From an uncultured Lachnospiraceae bacterium (GTDB lineage: Bacteria > Bacillota > Clostridia > Lachnospirales > Lachnospiraceae): a stretch of DNA of 49,237 nt. The notes beneath the pieces are model-generated. The model ran no database searches. It saw only the letters and a program-made list of their open reading frames with translations, and was not told where the DNA came from. The stretch lies in NCBI GenBank assembly GCA_944383765.1, contig CALWQT010000017.1, positions 1-49,237 of the forward strand. The letters are read 5' to 3'. The translations under genes and the position numbers were made by a program. Positions 36,694 through 43,748 of this stretch are shown piece by piece. The number at the start of each line of letters is the position of its first letter. Positions within the stretch are counted from its first letter, which is position 1.

Positions 36694-37968
36694 ATGAAAC
36701 GGATTCTAGCATCAGTGATTGCAATGGTATGTTGGCTGACTGTGTGTCTGGAAACACTGGCTTCAGGACCTGATCTGCAGATCGGCGGGTATGGAGATGA
36801 GGCAGTACAGGCAGCAAGTGTGAGTAAAGTCTCGGCAGAAGCGGAAGGAAGGGTGGATATTCAGGCACCCAGCGGGATTCTGATGGAAGCCTCTACAGGT
36901 ACGGTAATTTATGAAAAGGCAGCCGATGAGCAGAGAAGCCCGGCCAGTATTACAAAGATTATGACGCTTATCCTGATTTTTGATGCGTTAGAGTCAGGAA
37001 GAATTTCCCTGGAAGATGAGGTGGTGACCAGCGCTTATGCGAAATCTATGGGGGGCTCCCAGGTTTTTCTGGAAGAGGGGGAAAAACAGACGGTAGAAAC
37101 GCTGATCAAATGTATTGTAATCGCATCAGGAAATGATGCTTCCGTAGCCATGGCGGAGTACATAGCCGGCAGTGAGCCGGAATTTGTCCGTATGATGAAT
37201 GAAAGAGCGGCAGGTCTGGGAATGACGGGCACCCATTTTGTGGATTGCTGCGGCCTGACAGAAGATCCGGCCCATCTGACCACAGCAAGGGATATTGCCA
37301 TTATGTCCAGGGAACTGATCAACCGTTATCCTCAGATCCATGATTATTCCACGATCTGGATGGATACCATCACCCATGAGACAAAACAGGGAACAAAAGA
37401 ATTTGGTCTTTCCAATACCAACAAACTGTTAAGAATGGCTACCAATTTTACGGTTACAGGATTAAAGACAGGTTCCACTTCCACAGCAAAATACTGTCTT
37501 TCTGCTACAGGAGAAAAGGACGGGGTCCGTCTGATCGCTGTGGTGATGGCGGCTCCTGATTTTAAAGCCCGCTTCTCTGATGCAGTGAGCCTGATGAATT
37601 ACGGATATGCCAACTGCCGGCTTTATGAAGACAAAGAGGGTCTTCCTCTTCCGGAACTGGAGGTATTCCGGGGAGAAAAAGATAGAGTGGCTCTTCAGTA
37701 TCGGGCACCGTTTTCCTATTTGGGGACAGAAGGAGAAGATTTTGCTTCTGTGGAGAAGGAACTGGTGCTGCCAGAATCCCTGGAAGCGCCTGTGGAACAG
37801 GGGCAGAAAGTGGGAAGTCTTTCCTACAGCCTGAATGGAAAGAAGCTGGGGGAGATGGATATTGTGGCGGCAGAGTCAGTACCGGAAGCCGGGTTACTGG
37901 ATTACATCAGAGACGTATGGAAGATGTTTGGAAGAATATGTTGTTTCGCTGGTAGATTTATGGTATGA
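36694..37968 (+). CDS. D-alanyl-D-alanine carboxypeptidase (S11 family, PBP5/DacF-like)
   Basis: This low-molecular-mass penicillin-binding protein trims the terminal D-Ala of peptidoglycan stem peptides. The 424-residue product has a signal peptide (to about Ala23), SITK (85-88) as the SxxK motif with nucleophile Ser85, SGN (145-147) and KTG (258-260). A C-terminal beta domain follows, and a short amphipathic tail ends the protein as membrane anchor. ATG 36694 follows GGGAGA at five bases; an ATG at 36673 precedes the RBS. It is divergent from a deacetylase, so both neighbours modify the cell wall. Confidence 0.94.
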   Translation: MKRILASVIAMVCWLTVCLETLASGPDLQIGGYGDEAVQAASVSKVSAEAEGRVDIQAPSGILMEASTGTVIYEKAADEQRSPASITKIMTLILIFDALESGRISLEDEVVTSAYAKSMGGSQVFLEEGEKQTVETLIKCIVIASGNDASVAMAEYIAGSEPEFVRMMNERAAGLGMTGTHFVDCCGLTEDPAHLTTARDIAIMSRELINRYPQIHDYSTIWMDTITHETKQGTKEFGLSNTNKLLRMATNFTVTGLKTGSTSTAKYCLSATGEKDGVRLIAVVMAAPDFKARFSDAVSLMNYGYANCRLYEDKEGLPLPELEVFRGEKDRVALQYRAPFSYLGTEGEDFASVEKELVLPESLEAPVEQGQKVGSLSYSLNGKKLGEMDIVAAESVPEAGLLDYIRDVWKMFGRICCFAGRFMV

Positions 37969-37969
37969 T
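37941..37969 (+). promoter_or_regulatory. Promoter of the F420-ligase-like gene
   Basis: TTGTTT (37941-37946), a 17-bp spacer and TATGAT (37964-37969) overlap the last codons of the carboxypeptidase gene. Confidence 0.6.
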
Positions 37970-38034
37970 TTTAGCCGAAGGCGCAACATGCTGTTCACAT
38001 CCGATGAAATATGAAAAAAGAAGGAGACAATACA

Positions 38035-39234
38035 ATGGAAAGAATGGTTGGAACTGTTTCAAGAGGCGTAAGGGCACCGATCATACGGGAAGGAGATGAC
38101 CTGGCGGAGATCGTGGTGAGTTCTGTGCTGAAAGCAGCAGAATCAGAGCATTTTGAAATCCGGGATAAAGATGTTCTTGCAGTGACAGAAGCGGTGGTGG
38201 CAAGGGCACAGGGAAACTATGCCAGCGTGGACGCCATTGCAAAAGATGTAAAACAGAAGTTTGGTGACGATACGGTGGGAATCATATTTCCTATCTTGAG
38301 CCGTAACCGTTTTGCAATCTGCCTGAAGGGAATTGCTATGGGGTGCAAAAAGGTGGTATTGATGCTCAGCTATCCTTCTGATGAAGTAGGGAACCATCTG
38401 ATCGATGAGGACCTGTTAGATGAAAAGGGAGTGAATCCCTGGAGCGATGTGCTGACAGAAGAAAAGTACCGGGAACTGTTCGGGTACCGCAAGCATTATT
38501 TTACAGGCGTAGATTATGTGGAATATTATAAAGAACTGATCCAGAATGCAGGCGCTGAGGTGGAGATTATTTTTGCCAATAATCCAAAAGCAATCTTAGA
38601 TTATACGGATACTGTATTAAACTGTGATATCCACACAAGAGCAAGAACTAAGAGAATTCTTCTGGCTAACGGGGCAAAAAAAGTATATTCGCTGGATGAT
38701 ATTATGACAGAAAGTATTGACGGAAGCGGATACAATGACAGGTATGGCCTGTTGGGTTCCAATAAGGCAACGGAAGATACGGTAAAACTGTTCCCAATCC
38801 ATTGCCAGGAGATGGTGGATCGTATTCACCAGAAAATGGTAGAGAAGACCGGGAAAAATGTGGAAGTCATGATATATGGCGACGGAGCGTTCAAGGATCC
38901 GGTAGGAAAGATATGGGAACTGGCTGATCCGGTTGTTTCTCCTGCCTATACCAAAGGGCTGGAGGGAACTCCTAATGAGGTGAAGTTAAAATATCTGGCA
39001 GATAATGATTTTGCGGATCTTTCAGGAGAAGAACTGCGTGAGGCCATCAAGCATTATATCCACGAGAAAGATGAGAAGGCGGCCAGCCTGGTGGGAACTA
39101 TGGTTACTCAGGGAACTACGCCAAGAAGGCTGACAGACCTGATCGGATCTCTGGCAGACCTTACCAGCGGCAGCGGTGATAAGGGAACTCCGATTATCTA
39201 TATTCAGGGTTATTTTGATAACTATACAAAGTAA
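38035..39234 (+). CDS. Coenzyme F420-0:L-glutamate ligase homologue (CofE-like), role unknown
   Basis: The 399-residue product matches the F420_ligase (CofE/FbiB N-terminal) family as found in many Firmicutes: GVRAPIIREGDDL near the start, VLAVTEAVVARAQGNY, IIFPILSRNRFAICLKGIA and a C-terminal YGDGAFKDPVGKIWELADP segment. The canonical enzyme adds glutamates to F420-0. Lachnospiraceae are not known to make F420 and no other F420 gene is in the window, so another acceptor substrate is likely. AAGGAGA lies seven bases before ATG 38035; an ATG at 38011 lies before the RBS. The protein is cytosolic. Confidence 0.87.
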   Translation: MERMVGTVSRGVRAPIIREGDDLAEIVVSSVLKAAESEHFEIRDKDVLAVTEAVVARAQGNYASVDAIAKDVKQKFGDDTVGIIFPILSRNRFAICLKGIAMGCKKVVLMLSYPSDEVGNHLIDEDLLDEKGVNPWSDVLTEEKYRELFGYRKHYFTGVDYVEYYKELIQNAGAEVEIIFANNPKAILDYTDTVLNCDIHTRARTKRILLANGAKKVYSLDDIMTESIDGSGYNDRYGLLGSNKATEDTVKLFPIHCQEMVDRIHQKMVEKTGKNVEVMIYGDGAFKDPVGKIWELADPVVSPAYTKGLEGTPNEVKLKYLADNDFADLSGEELREAIKHYIHEKDEKAASLVGTMVTQGTTPRRLTDLIGSLADLTSGSGDKGTPIIYIQGYFDNYTK

Positions 39235-39243
39235 TCAGCATAC

Positions 39244-39274
39244 AAAGGCAGGAACGAACAGTTCCTGCCTTTTT
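39244..39274. terminator. Bidirectional terminator between the F420-ligase-like gene and the acetyltransferase
   Basis: AAAGGCAGGAAC (39244-39255) and GTTCCTGCCTTT (39261-39272) form a perfect 12-bp stem with a five-base loop, followed by TT. Confidence 0.92.
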
Positions 39275-39290
39275 GACGATGAAAGGGAAG

Positions 39291-39794
39291 TTATTCCCGG
39301 TATTTTCCATAGATGTACAGGTGATAAACCTGTTTATTTTTATAGACTGCCTGTTTTTTGATTCCTTCCAGGACAAAACCGTTGTTTTCCAGTACCCGCC
39401 TGGAAGCCAGGTTAGGTTCATAGACAAGACCGGTGATGCGCAACAGTCCCAGTTCCTGAAAGGCAAGAGGGCAGATCTGACGGACTGCTTCTGTCATTAC
39501 ACCCTGGTTCTGAAACCGTTCATCCAGAAAATAGCCGATTTCCCCGTCCTTTTCATGGACATCGGAGCAGCGTTCAATAGTCAGATTGCCGGCTGGTATG
39601 CCGTCCACGGTAATTGACCGGAATAAACCTTCCCGTCCGTCCTGTTCCTTTACCATATTCAGCCACCAGTCGGCATCCTGTAAGGTGTAAGGGTCAGGGA
39701 GACGGTTGGAGAGATAACGGCGGTCAACCCGGCTTATCAGATCGGCCAGAATAGCCCTGTCGTCCGTAGACCAGGGTCTGAGACAGATTTCCAT
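39291..39794 (-). CDS. GNAT family N-acetyltransferase (RimJ/RimL-like)
   Basis: The 167-residue acetyl-CoA-dependent acetyltransferase has IRPWSTDD-like start (CLRPWSTDD), central EIGYFLDERFQNQGVMTEAVRQI with the Q/RxxGxG-like acetyl-CoA loop, and the C-terminal ASRRVLENNGFVLEG motif typical of the RimJ/L group. The acceptor is unknown; ribosomal protein N-termini, small amines or antibiotics are all found in this group. GAGGAGG precedes ATG 39794. It has its own consensus promoter and is probably transcribed separately from the binding-protein gene behind it. Confidence 0.92.
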   Translation of the reverse strand: MEICLRPWSTDDRAILADLISRVDRRYLSNRLPDPYTLQDADWWLNMVKEQDGREGLFRSITVDGIPAGNLTIERCSDVHEKDGEIGYFLDERFQNQGVMTEAVRQICPLAFQELGLLRITGLVYEPNLASRRVLENNGFVLEGIKKQAVYKNKQVYHLYIYGKYRE

Positions 39795-39825
39795 AAATCA
39801 TACCTCCTCTTAGATAATTGGATTC

Positions 39826-39854
39826 ATTATATAACTGTCCGGAGGAACTGTCAA
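39826..39854 (-). promoter_or_regulatory. Consensus sigma-A promoter of the acetyltransferase gene
   Basis: On the minus strand, TTGACA (plus 39849-39854), exactly 17 bp and TATAAT (plus 39826-39831) are seen. All twelve box positions match consensus. Confidence 0.93.
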
Positions 39855-39861
39855 TTTACTG

Positions 39862-40821
39862 CTATCTGGCTTTCCTGGAATATTCCGGCGCCACCAGCTG
39901 TTTGTAGGGAACCCGTTGAGTAAGGATTCCACATTCTTCCAGCAGGTTCTGGAGGAGAGCAAAGCTTTCTTCCGTAAAATCAGAACTGTCATTCCATACG
40001 TCCAGGATTTTGTACTCTTCTATCATGGCAGCGAGGACAGTGGGATCCGTATCTGGGAACTGGGGCTGAATCACAGCGGCAATCTCTTCAGAAGAATGAG
40101 CATGGATATAATCCAGTCCTTTCTGGATTCCATTTGTGAATCCCTGAATGAGATCGGGATTGGTGGTAAGAAACTGTTTTCCGGCGGAATATACCGCACA
40201 GGGAACAAAACCGGATGCTTTTCCTAAAGAGGCTGCCAGATGACCATTCTGTTTCTGTCCGGCTGATGCGGTAAGGAGATAGGAGGAAGCAGATTCCGGA
40301 AAAGCCAGGTCAGAACTCTGAAGGATGGAAATATCGGTATCAGGTTCCAGACCATGCTTTTTCAATATGTATTTCAGCACCAGAACAGACATATCGTCCG
40401 GATCTTCTGTCAGGACAGAGGTACCTTTCATCTGTTTCCACTGAAAATCTTCGTCAGGCTGGGAAGAGAGCAGAAAATGTCCGGACCTTTGCCCAATCTG
40501 GGAAAATATGACAGGATATTCTTTGGGATTTTCCAGGGAGGAAACAAGAGCAACCTGGGGACCGGATAATCCGATGCTGTCCGGCTGAGACGCCAGGGAA
40601 GTCTTGACAGCCGTATCGCCGGATACTGTGGTAAGAGCGATGTGAATCCCCTCCTCTTCAAAATATCCCAGTTCCATGGCAGCATATTGGGGTGCATAAA
40701 AAACAGAGTGGGAAGATTCCCACACCGATACGGAGGTGAGAGAAGAAGAGCGGGAGGAACAGCCGGTCAGAGAAAAGAGGAAAGACAGGATAAGAACCAG
40801 AGCTTGTATTCGTTTTTTCAT
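39862..40821 (-). CDS. Orphan ABC substrate-binding lipoprotein, NMT1/SsuA-like
   Basis: The 319-residue product has a lipoprotein signal peptide with lipobox LTGC, a Ser/Arg linker and a periplasmic-binding-like fold of the NMT1/nitrate-sulfonate-taurine group. Segments include YAPQYAAMELGYFEEEGI and SGDTAVKTSLASQPDSIGLSG split over the first 110 residues. The cargo could be a pyrimidine precursor of thiamine, a sulfonate or similar; the sequence does not decide. No permease or ATPase of the matching type is adjacent. AAAGGAA precedes ATG 40821. A clear promoter was not found. Confidence 0.88.
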   Translation of the reverse strand: MKKRIQALVLILSFLFSLTGCSSRSSSLTSVSVWESSHSVFYAPQYAAMELGYFEEEGIHIALTTVSGDTAVKTSLASQPDSIGLSGPQVALVSSLENPKEYPVIFSQIGQRSGHFLLSSQPDEDFQWKQMKGTSVLTEDPDDMSVLVLKYILKKHGLEPDTDISILQSSDLAFPESASSYLLTASAGQKQNGHLAASLGKASGFVPCAVYSAGKQFLTTNPDLIQGFTNGIQKGLDYIHAHSSEEIAAVIQPQFPDTDPTVLAAMIEEYKILDVWNDSSDFTEESFALLQNLLEECGILTQRVPYKQLVAPEYSRKAR

Positions 40822-40968
40822 GAAAAATTCCTTTCTGTAACACTGATAAGATATTGTATGACAAAGGGAAGGATTCTTTTACAAAAAAATAAGAAATTGT
40901 CAATCTGGCAGACACAGTTTTAACACAATTTTTCCTTAAACTGGAAGTTAAGTGAGGTGAAAGCGGCG

Positions 40969-41586
40969 TTGGAGGAGAAAGAATATCAGGAATTGATCGT
41001 TCCCTACAGGGAATGTCTGAAAAATATGGCAAATAGATTAGATATCCTGGCAGGGGATTACCTGGAACGTTATGGGGAAGAACCCATTCATCATATACAG
41101 AGGAGAATCAAGACCAAATCCAGTATAGAAGGGAAATTAAAGAAAAAGGACTGTGAGGATACGGCAGAGGAAGCCAGGTATCATCTCAGGGACATTGCGG
41201 GTATTCGTGTAATCTGTTATGAGATGAGGGGAATTGAAATGCTTGCTGAGGCACTGAAACGCCAGAATGACCTGGAAATCGTAAAGGAAAAAGATTATAT
41301 CAGTCACCCGAAAAGCAATGGATACAGAAGTTATCATCTGGTAATCGGAGTTCCGATCTATCTGGTAGACCGAAAAGAGTATTATCCGGTGGAAATTCAG
41401 TTTCGCACCATGGCCATGGATTTGTGGGCAAGTTTGGAACATAGAAGCTGTTATAAGAAAGATGAGCGGGAACGGAGAGAATGGTCGGACCGTTTTTTGC
41501 AGTATGCCTTTTTTCTGGAAGAGATGGAGCGTTCCATAGAACAATATGGAGAGAAGAGGGAAGAGAGGGAAAGAAAAGAGGGCTGA
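40969..41586 (+). CDS. Small alarmone synthetase, RelQ-like (p)ppGpp synthase
   Basis: This stand-alone GTP pyrophosphokinase makes (p)ppGpp from ATP and GTP/GDP. The 205-residue product begins with the EYQELIVPYRECL segment as in RelQ, then has RIKTKSSIEGKLKKK, DIAGIRVICYE, KSNGYRSYHLV and VEIQFRTMAMDLWASLEH, the synthetase core. There is no HD hydrolase, TGS or ACT domain. The start is taken as TTG 40969, seven bases after GAGGTGA; an in-frame GTG at 40957 overlaps that RBS. Its regulation is not visible. Confidence 0.92.
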   Translation: MEEKEYQELIVPYRECLKNMANRLDILAGDYLERYGEEPIHHIQRRIKTKSSIEGKLKKKDCEDTAEEARYHLRDIAGIRVICYEMRGIEMLAEALKRQNDLEIVKEKDYISHPKSNGYRSYHLVIGVPIYLVDRKEYYPVEIQFRTMAMDLWASLEHRSCYKKDERERREWSDRFLQYAFFLEEMERSIEQYGEKREERERKEG

Positions 41587-41590
41587 GGAG

Positions 41591-41636
41591 TTGCATTTCA
41601 TAAAAAATTGTCGTACACTGAGACATAAGTGCGCTA
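41591..41636 (+). promoter_or_regulatory. Promoter and candidate operator before the Cof-type phosphatase gene
   Basis: TTGCAT (41591-41596), a 17-bp spacer and TACACT (41614-41619) form a promoter. AGTGCGCTA (41628-41636) follows eight bases later, around the expected transcription start. The same nine bases in inverse orientation occur after the -10 box of the peptide operon. Confidence 0.6.
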
Positions 41637-41669
41637 AGGCGGACTGTTGACTCAGGAGGAAAAGAGGGA

Positions 41670-42479
41670 ATGGAATATCAGGTAATCGTATTGGATCTGG
41701 ATGGTACTTTAACGAATAAAGACAAGATTATTACGCCAAAGACAAAAGAAGCATTGATGCGAATACAGAAGATGGGAAAAAAAGTGGTGCTGGCTTCCGG
41801 AAGACCGACAAAAGGAATTTCCCATCTGGCGGAAGAACTGGAATTAAAACAATATGGAGGATATATCCTTTCGTTTAATGGGGGAATGATGATTGACTGT
41901 GCCACAGGAGAGACGGTGTTTTCCAGGCTGCTTCCAGTGGAAACAAATGCCAGGATCGTGGAGCTGGCCATGGAAAACCGGGTTGATATCCTGACTTATG
42001 AAGGAGAGGAGATTATTACCAATAACCGGGAATGTCCTTATGCCAAAACAGAGAGCAGGATCAATTCTATGGATATCAGGGAAGTAGACCATATGGAAGA
42101 GTATGTGAAGTTTCCTGTTCCCAAATTCCTGATGCTGGAAGGCGGGGACTATCTGGGACTGGTGGAACCCAAGGTGAAGGCAGCTTTAGGGAAGAATTTC
42201 AGTGTGTACCGGTCGGAGCCCTTTTTCCTGGAAATTTTGCCGAAAGGGATAGACAAGGCCCAGTCTCTGGAACGTTTGCTGGAAATTCTGGGTCTGAAAC
42301 GGGAAGAAATGATAGCTTGTGGAGATGGCTACAATGACCTTTCCATGATACAGTTTGCCGGGTTGGGAGTGGCCATGGAAAACGGAGTGCTTCCTGTCCG
42401 TCAGGCGGCGGATTTTGTTACACGGTCCAATAATGATGACGGTGTGGCTTATGTAGTGGAAAAATTTATGCTTTCTTAA
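41670..42479 (+). CDS. Cof-type HAD-IIB phosphatase
   Basis: The 269-residue product is a type IIB-capped HAD phosphatase with LDLDGTLTNKD (nucleophile Asp9), VLASGRPTKG, the lysine-containing EILPKGIDKAQ segment and CGDGYNDLSM (motif IV). Members hydrolyse sugar phosphates, FMN or pyridoxal phosphate with wide overlap, so no substrate is assigned. AGGAGG lies ten bases before ATG 41670. Confidence 0.94.
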   Translation: MEYQVIVLDLDGTLTNKDKIITPKTKEALMRIQKMGKKVVLASGRPTKGISHLAEELELKQYGGYILSFNGGMMIDCATGETVFSRLLPVETNARIVELAMENRVDILTYEGEEIITNNRECPYAKTESRINSMDIREVDHMEEYVKFPVPKFLMLEGGDYLGLVEPKVKAALGKNFSVYRSEPFFLEILPKGIDKAQSLERLLEILGLKREEMIACGDGYNDLSMIQFAGLGVAMENGVLPVRQAADFVTRSNNDDGVAYVVEKFMLS

Positions 42480-42500
42480 TAAAAAATATAGAAGATAGAG

Positions 42501-42529
42501 TGGACTTCACGGCTTTAGTATGATAAAAT
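42501..42529 (+). promoter_or_regulatory. Promoter of yerC
   Basis: TGGACT (42501-42506), a 17-bp spacer and TAAAAT (42524-42529) are seen, 66 bp upstream of the start. Confidence 0.6.
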
Positions 42530-42594
42530 GCAAAAGAAGGTATCTGCAAAAGAAAGGCAGATTGACAGATTAAATACTAAAGGGGAATGGAATC

Positions 42595-42900
42595 ATGAAT
42601 AAAAAGATCAAGACTGAGGCGGTAGACCATCTGTTTCAGGCAATTTTGACTTTAGAGAATATTGATGATTGCTACACATTTTTTGAAGATGTATGTACAG
42701 TAAATGAATTGTTGTCTTTGTCACAGCGGTATGAAGTGGCAAAAATGTTGCGGGAAGAAAAGACATATTTAGAGATTGCAGCGGCTACGGGAGCTTCCAC
42801 AGCGACGATCAGCCGTGTAAACCGCTCTTTGAATTATGGCAATGACGGATATGATATGGTATTCAACCGGATAAAAAAAGCAGAAGGAAATCCGGAATAG
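42595..42900 (+). CDS. yerC: YerC/YecD family TrpR-like DNA-binding protein
   Basis: The 101-residue helical protein has the TrpR-type fold. The N-terminal half has a DDCYTFFEDVCTVNELLSL segment, and the helix-turn-helix is in YLEIAAATGASTATISRVNR. Length and motif fit YerC. The regulon and any ligand are not established; it does not sit next to tryptophan genes. AAGGGGAATGG precedes ATG 42595. It is monocistronic, with a promoter upstream and a bidirectional terminator downstream. Confidence 0.94.
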   Translation: MNKKIKTEAVDHLFQAILTLENIDDCYTFFEDVCTVNELLSLSQRYEVAKMLREEKTYLEIAAATGASTATISRVNRSLNYGNDGYDMVFNRIKKAEGNPE

Positions 42901-42924
42901 AGAAATAGGATTTGGTCACAGAGC

Positions 42925-42969
42925 AAGGGTGATTCATAAAGCGATTTTATTGCCTTATGAATCACCCTT
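42925..42969. terminator. Bidirectional terminator between yerC and the DUF1836 gene
   Basis: AAGGGTGATTCATAA (42925-42939) and TTATGAATCACCCTT (42955-42969) pair perfectly over 15 bp around a 15-base loop. The T-tract is TTTT on the plus strand and weaker on the minus strand. Confidence 0.88.
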
Positions 42970-42984
42970 TTGTGATGTTCGGAG

Positions 42985-43599
42985 TTATTTTTTTTTGTCT
43001 TTCCCAGATGGAGATTCGGAACGGTACTGATCGATCAAAGATTCAATCACCATTTTCTTCAGATAAACATCAAAGGCCAGCTCACTGATGAACGAAAAAA
43101 GACGCAGATATTCCTGCTCTTTTTCCGGTGCAGTTTCAAATGTTTTGGAAGCTGCATCAAATTTCTGGATGATATCTTCTTTCAGCCGCTGTTTCTGCTC
43201 ATTACGGAGAGAAAATACCTCCTCATAAATATCAGCGAGACGTACAGGAGAATCTCCTTTAAAATGCCGTTCTGTAAGCGGATTCAATAAGGTATCAATA
43301 TCATTGATGGAAAGCAGGTTTTTATAGTAATAAATGAAAATAAGGAGAAGCATATGTTCCCTGGAATATTTTTTCTTTTCCGGGGGAGGCAGCAGGTCGT
43401 TTTTTGCATAATTATTGATCATGGTTTTTGTGAGAACTTTGTCTTCGCTGTTCCGTTTATAATCCTGCAGATGCTCTTCCATAAATGTGGTAACCTGATC
43501 CATATAGAGAGGAATTCTGGGAATTTCATCTGCCGGTATATGGGACAGATGGTCCAGATGTTCCATAATTTCAGCTAATCTTTCTTCATTCGTTTTCAT
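42985..43599 (-). CDS. DUF1836 domain protein, probable MerR-like regulator
   Basis: The 204-residue cytosolic protein has the DUF1836 core (about residues 35-140). The stretch TKTMINNYAKNDLLPPPEKK followed by KYSREHMLLLIFIYYYKN and INDIDTLL has the spacing and residues of a MerR-type winged helix-turn-helix (helix, NxLLPPP wing, YSRE-start helix). The C-terminal part is charged and coiled-coil-like, ending in a Lys-rich tail. DNA binding is therefore inferred. GATGAGGTGACATC precedes ATG 43599. A dyad between its own promoter boxes suggests autoregulation. Confidence 0.88.
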   Translation of the reverse strand: MKTNEERLAEIMEHLDHLSHIPADEIPRIPLYMDQVTTFMEEHLQDYKRNSEDKVLTKTMINNYAKNDLLPPPEKKKYSREHMLLLIFIYYYKNLLSINDIDTLLNPLTERHFKGDSPVRLADIYEEVFSLRNEQKQRLKEDIIQKFDAASKTFETAPEKEQEYLRLFSFISELAFDVYLKKMVIESLIDQYRSESPSGKDKKK

Positions 43600-43616
43600 G
43601 ATGTCACCTCATCTTT

Positions 43617-43645
43617 ATTATATAGTATTGAAAACTATATGACAA
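43617..43645 (-). promoter_or_regulatory. Promoter with internal dyad upstream of the DUF1836 gene
   Basis: On the minus strand, TTGTCA (plus 43640-43645), 17 bp and TATAAT (plus 43617-43622) are seen. The spacer region holds the inverted repeat ATATAGT (43620-43626), seven bases, ACTATAT (43634-43640), a placement like MerR-family operators. Confidence 0.85.
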
Positions 43646-43748
43646 GAGGAGAAGATAAGTTTTATTTTTTGGGTAGACGAACGGGAAGCTATGGTTTAAT
43701 ATGTTTACTGAGTGAGACAGATCATAGTTATGAGTATGGAGGTAGAAA

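Noticed and set aside
40840..40968. TTGTCA at 40897-40902 and TTGACA on the minus strand as promoters of the alarmone synthetase and orphan receptor genes
   Set aside because: Neither has an acceptable -10 box at 16-18 bp, so they are not called.
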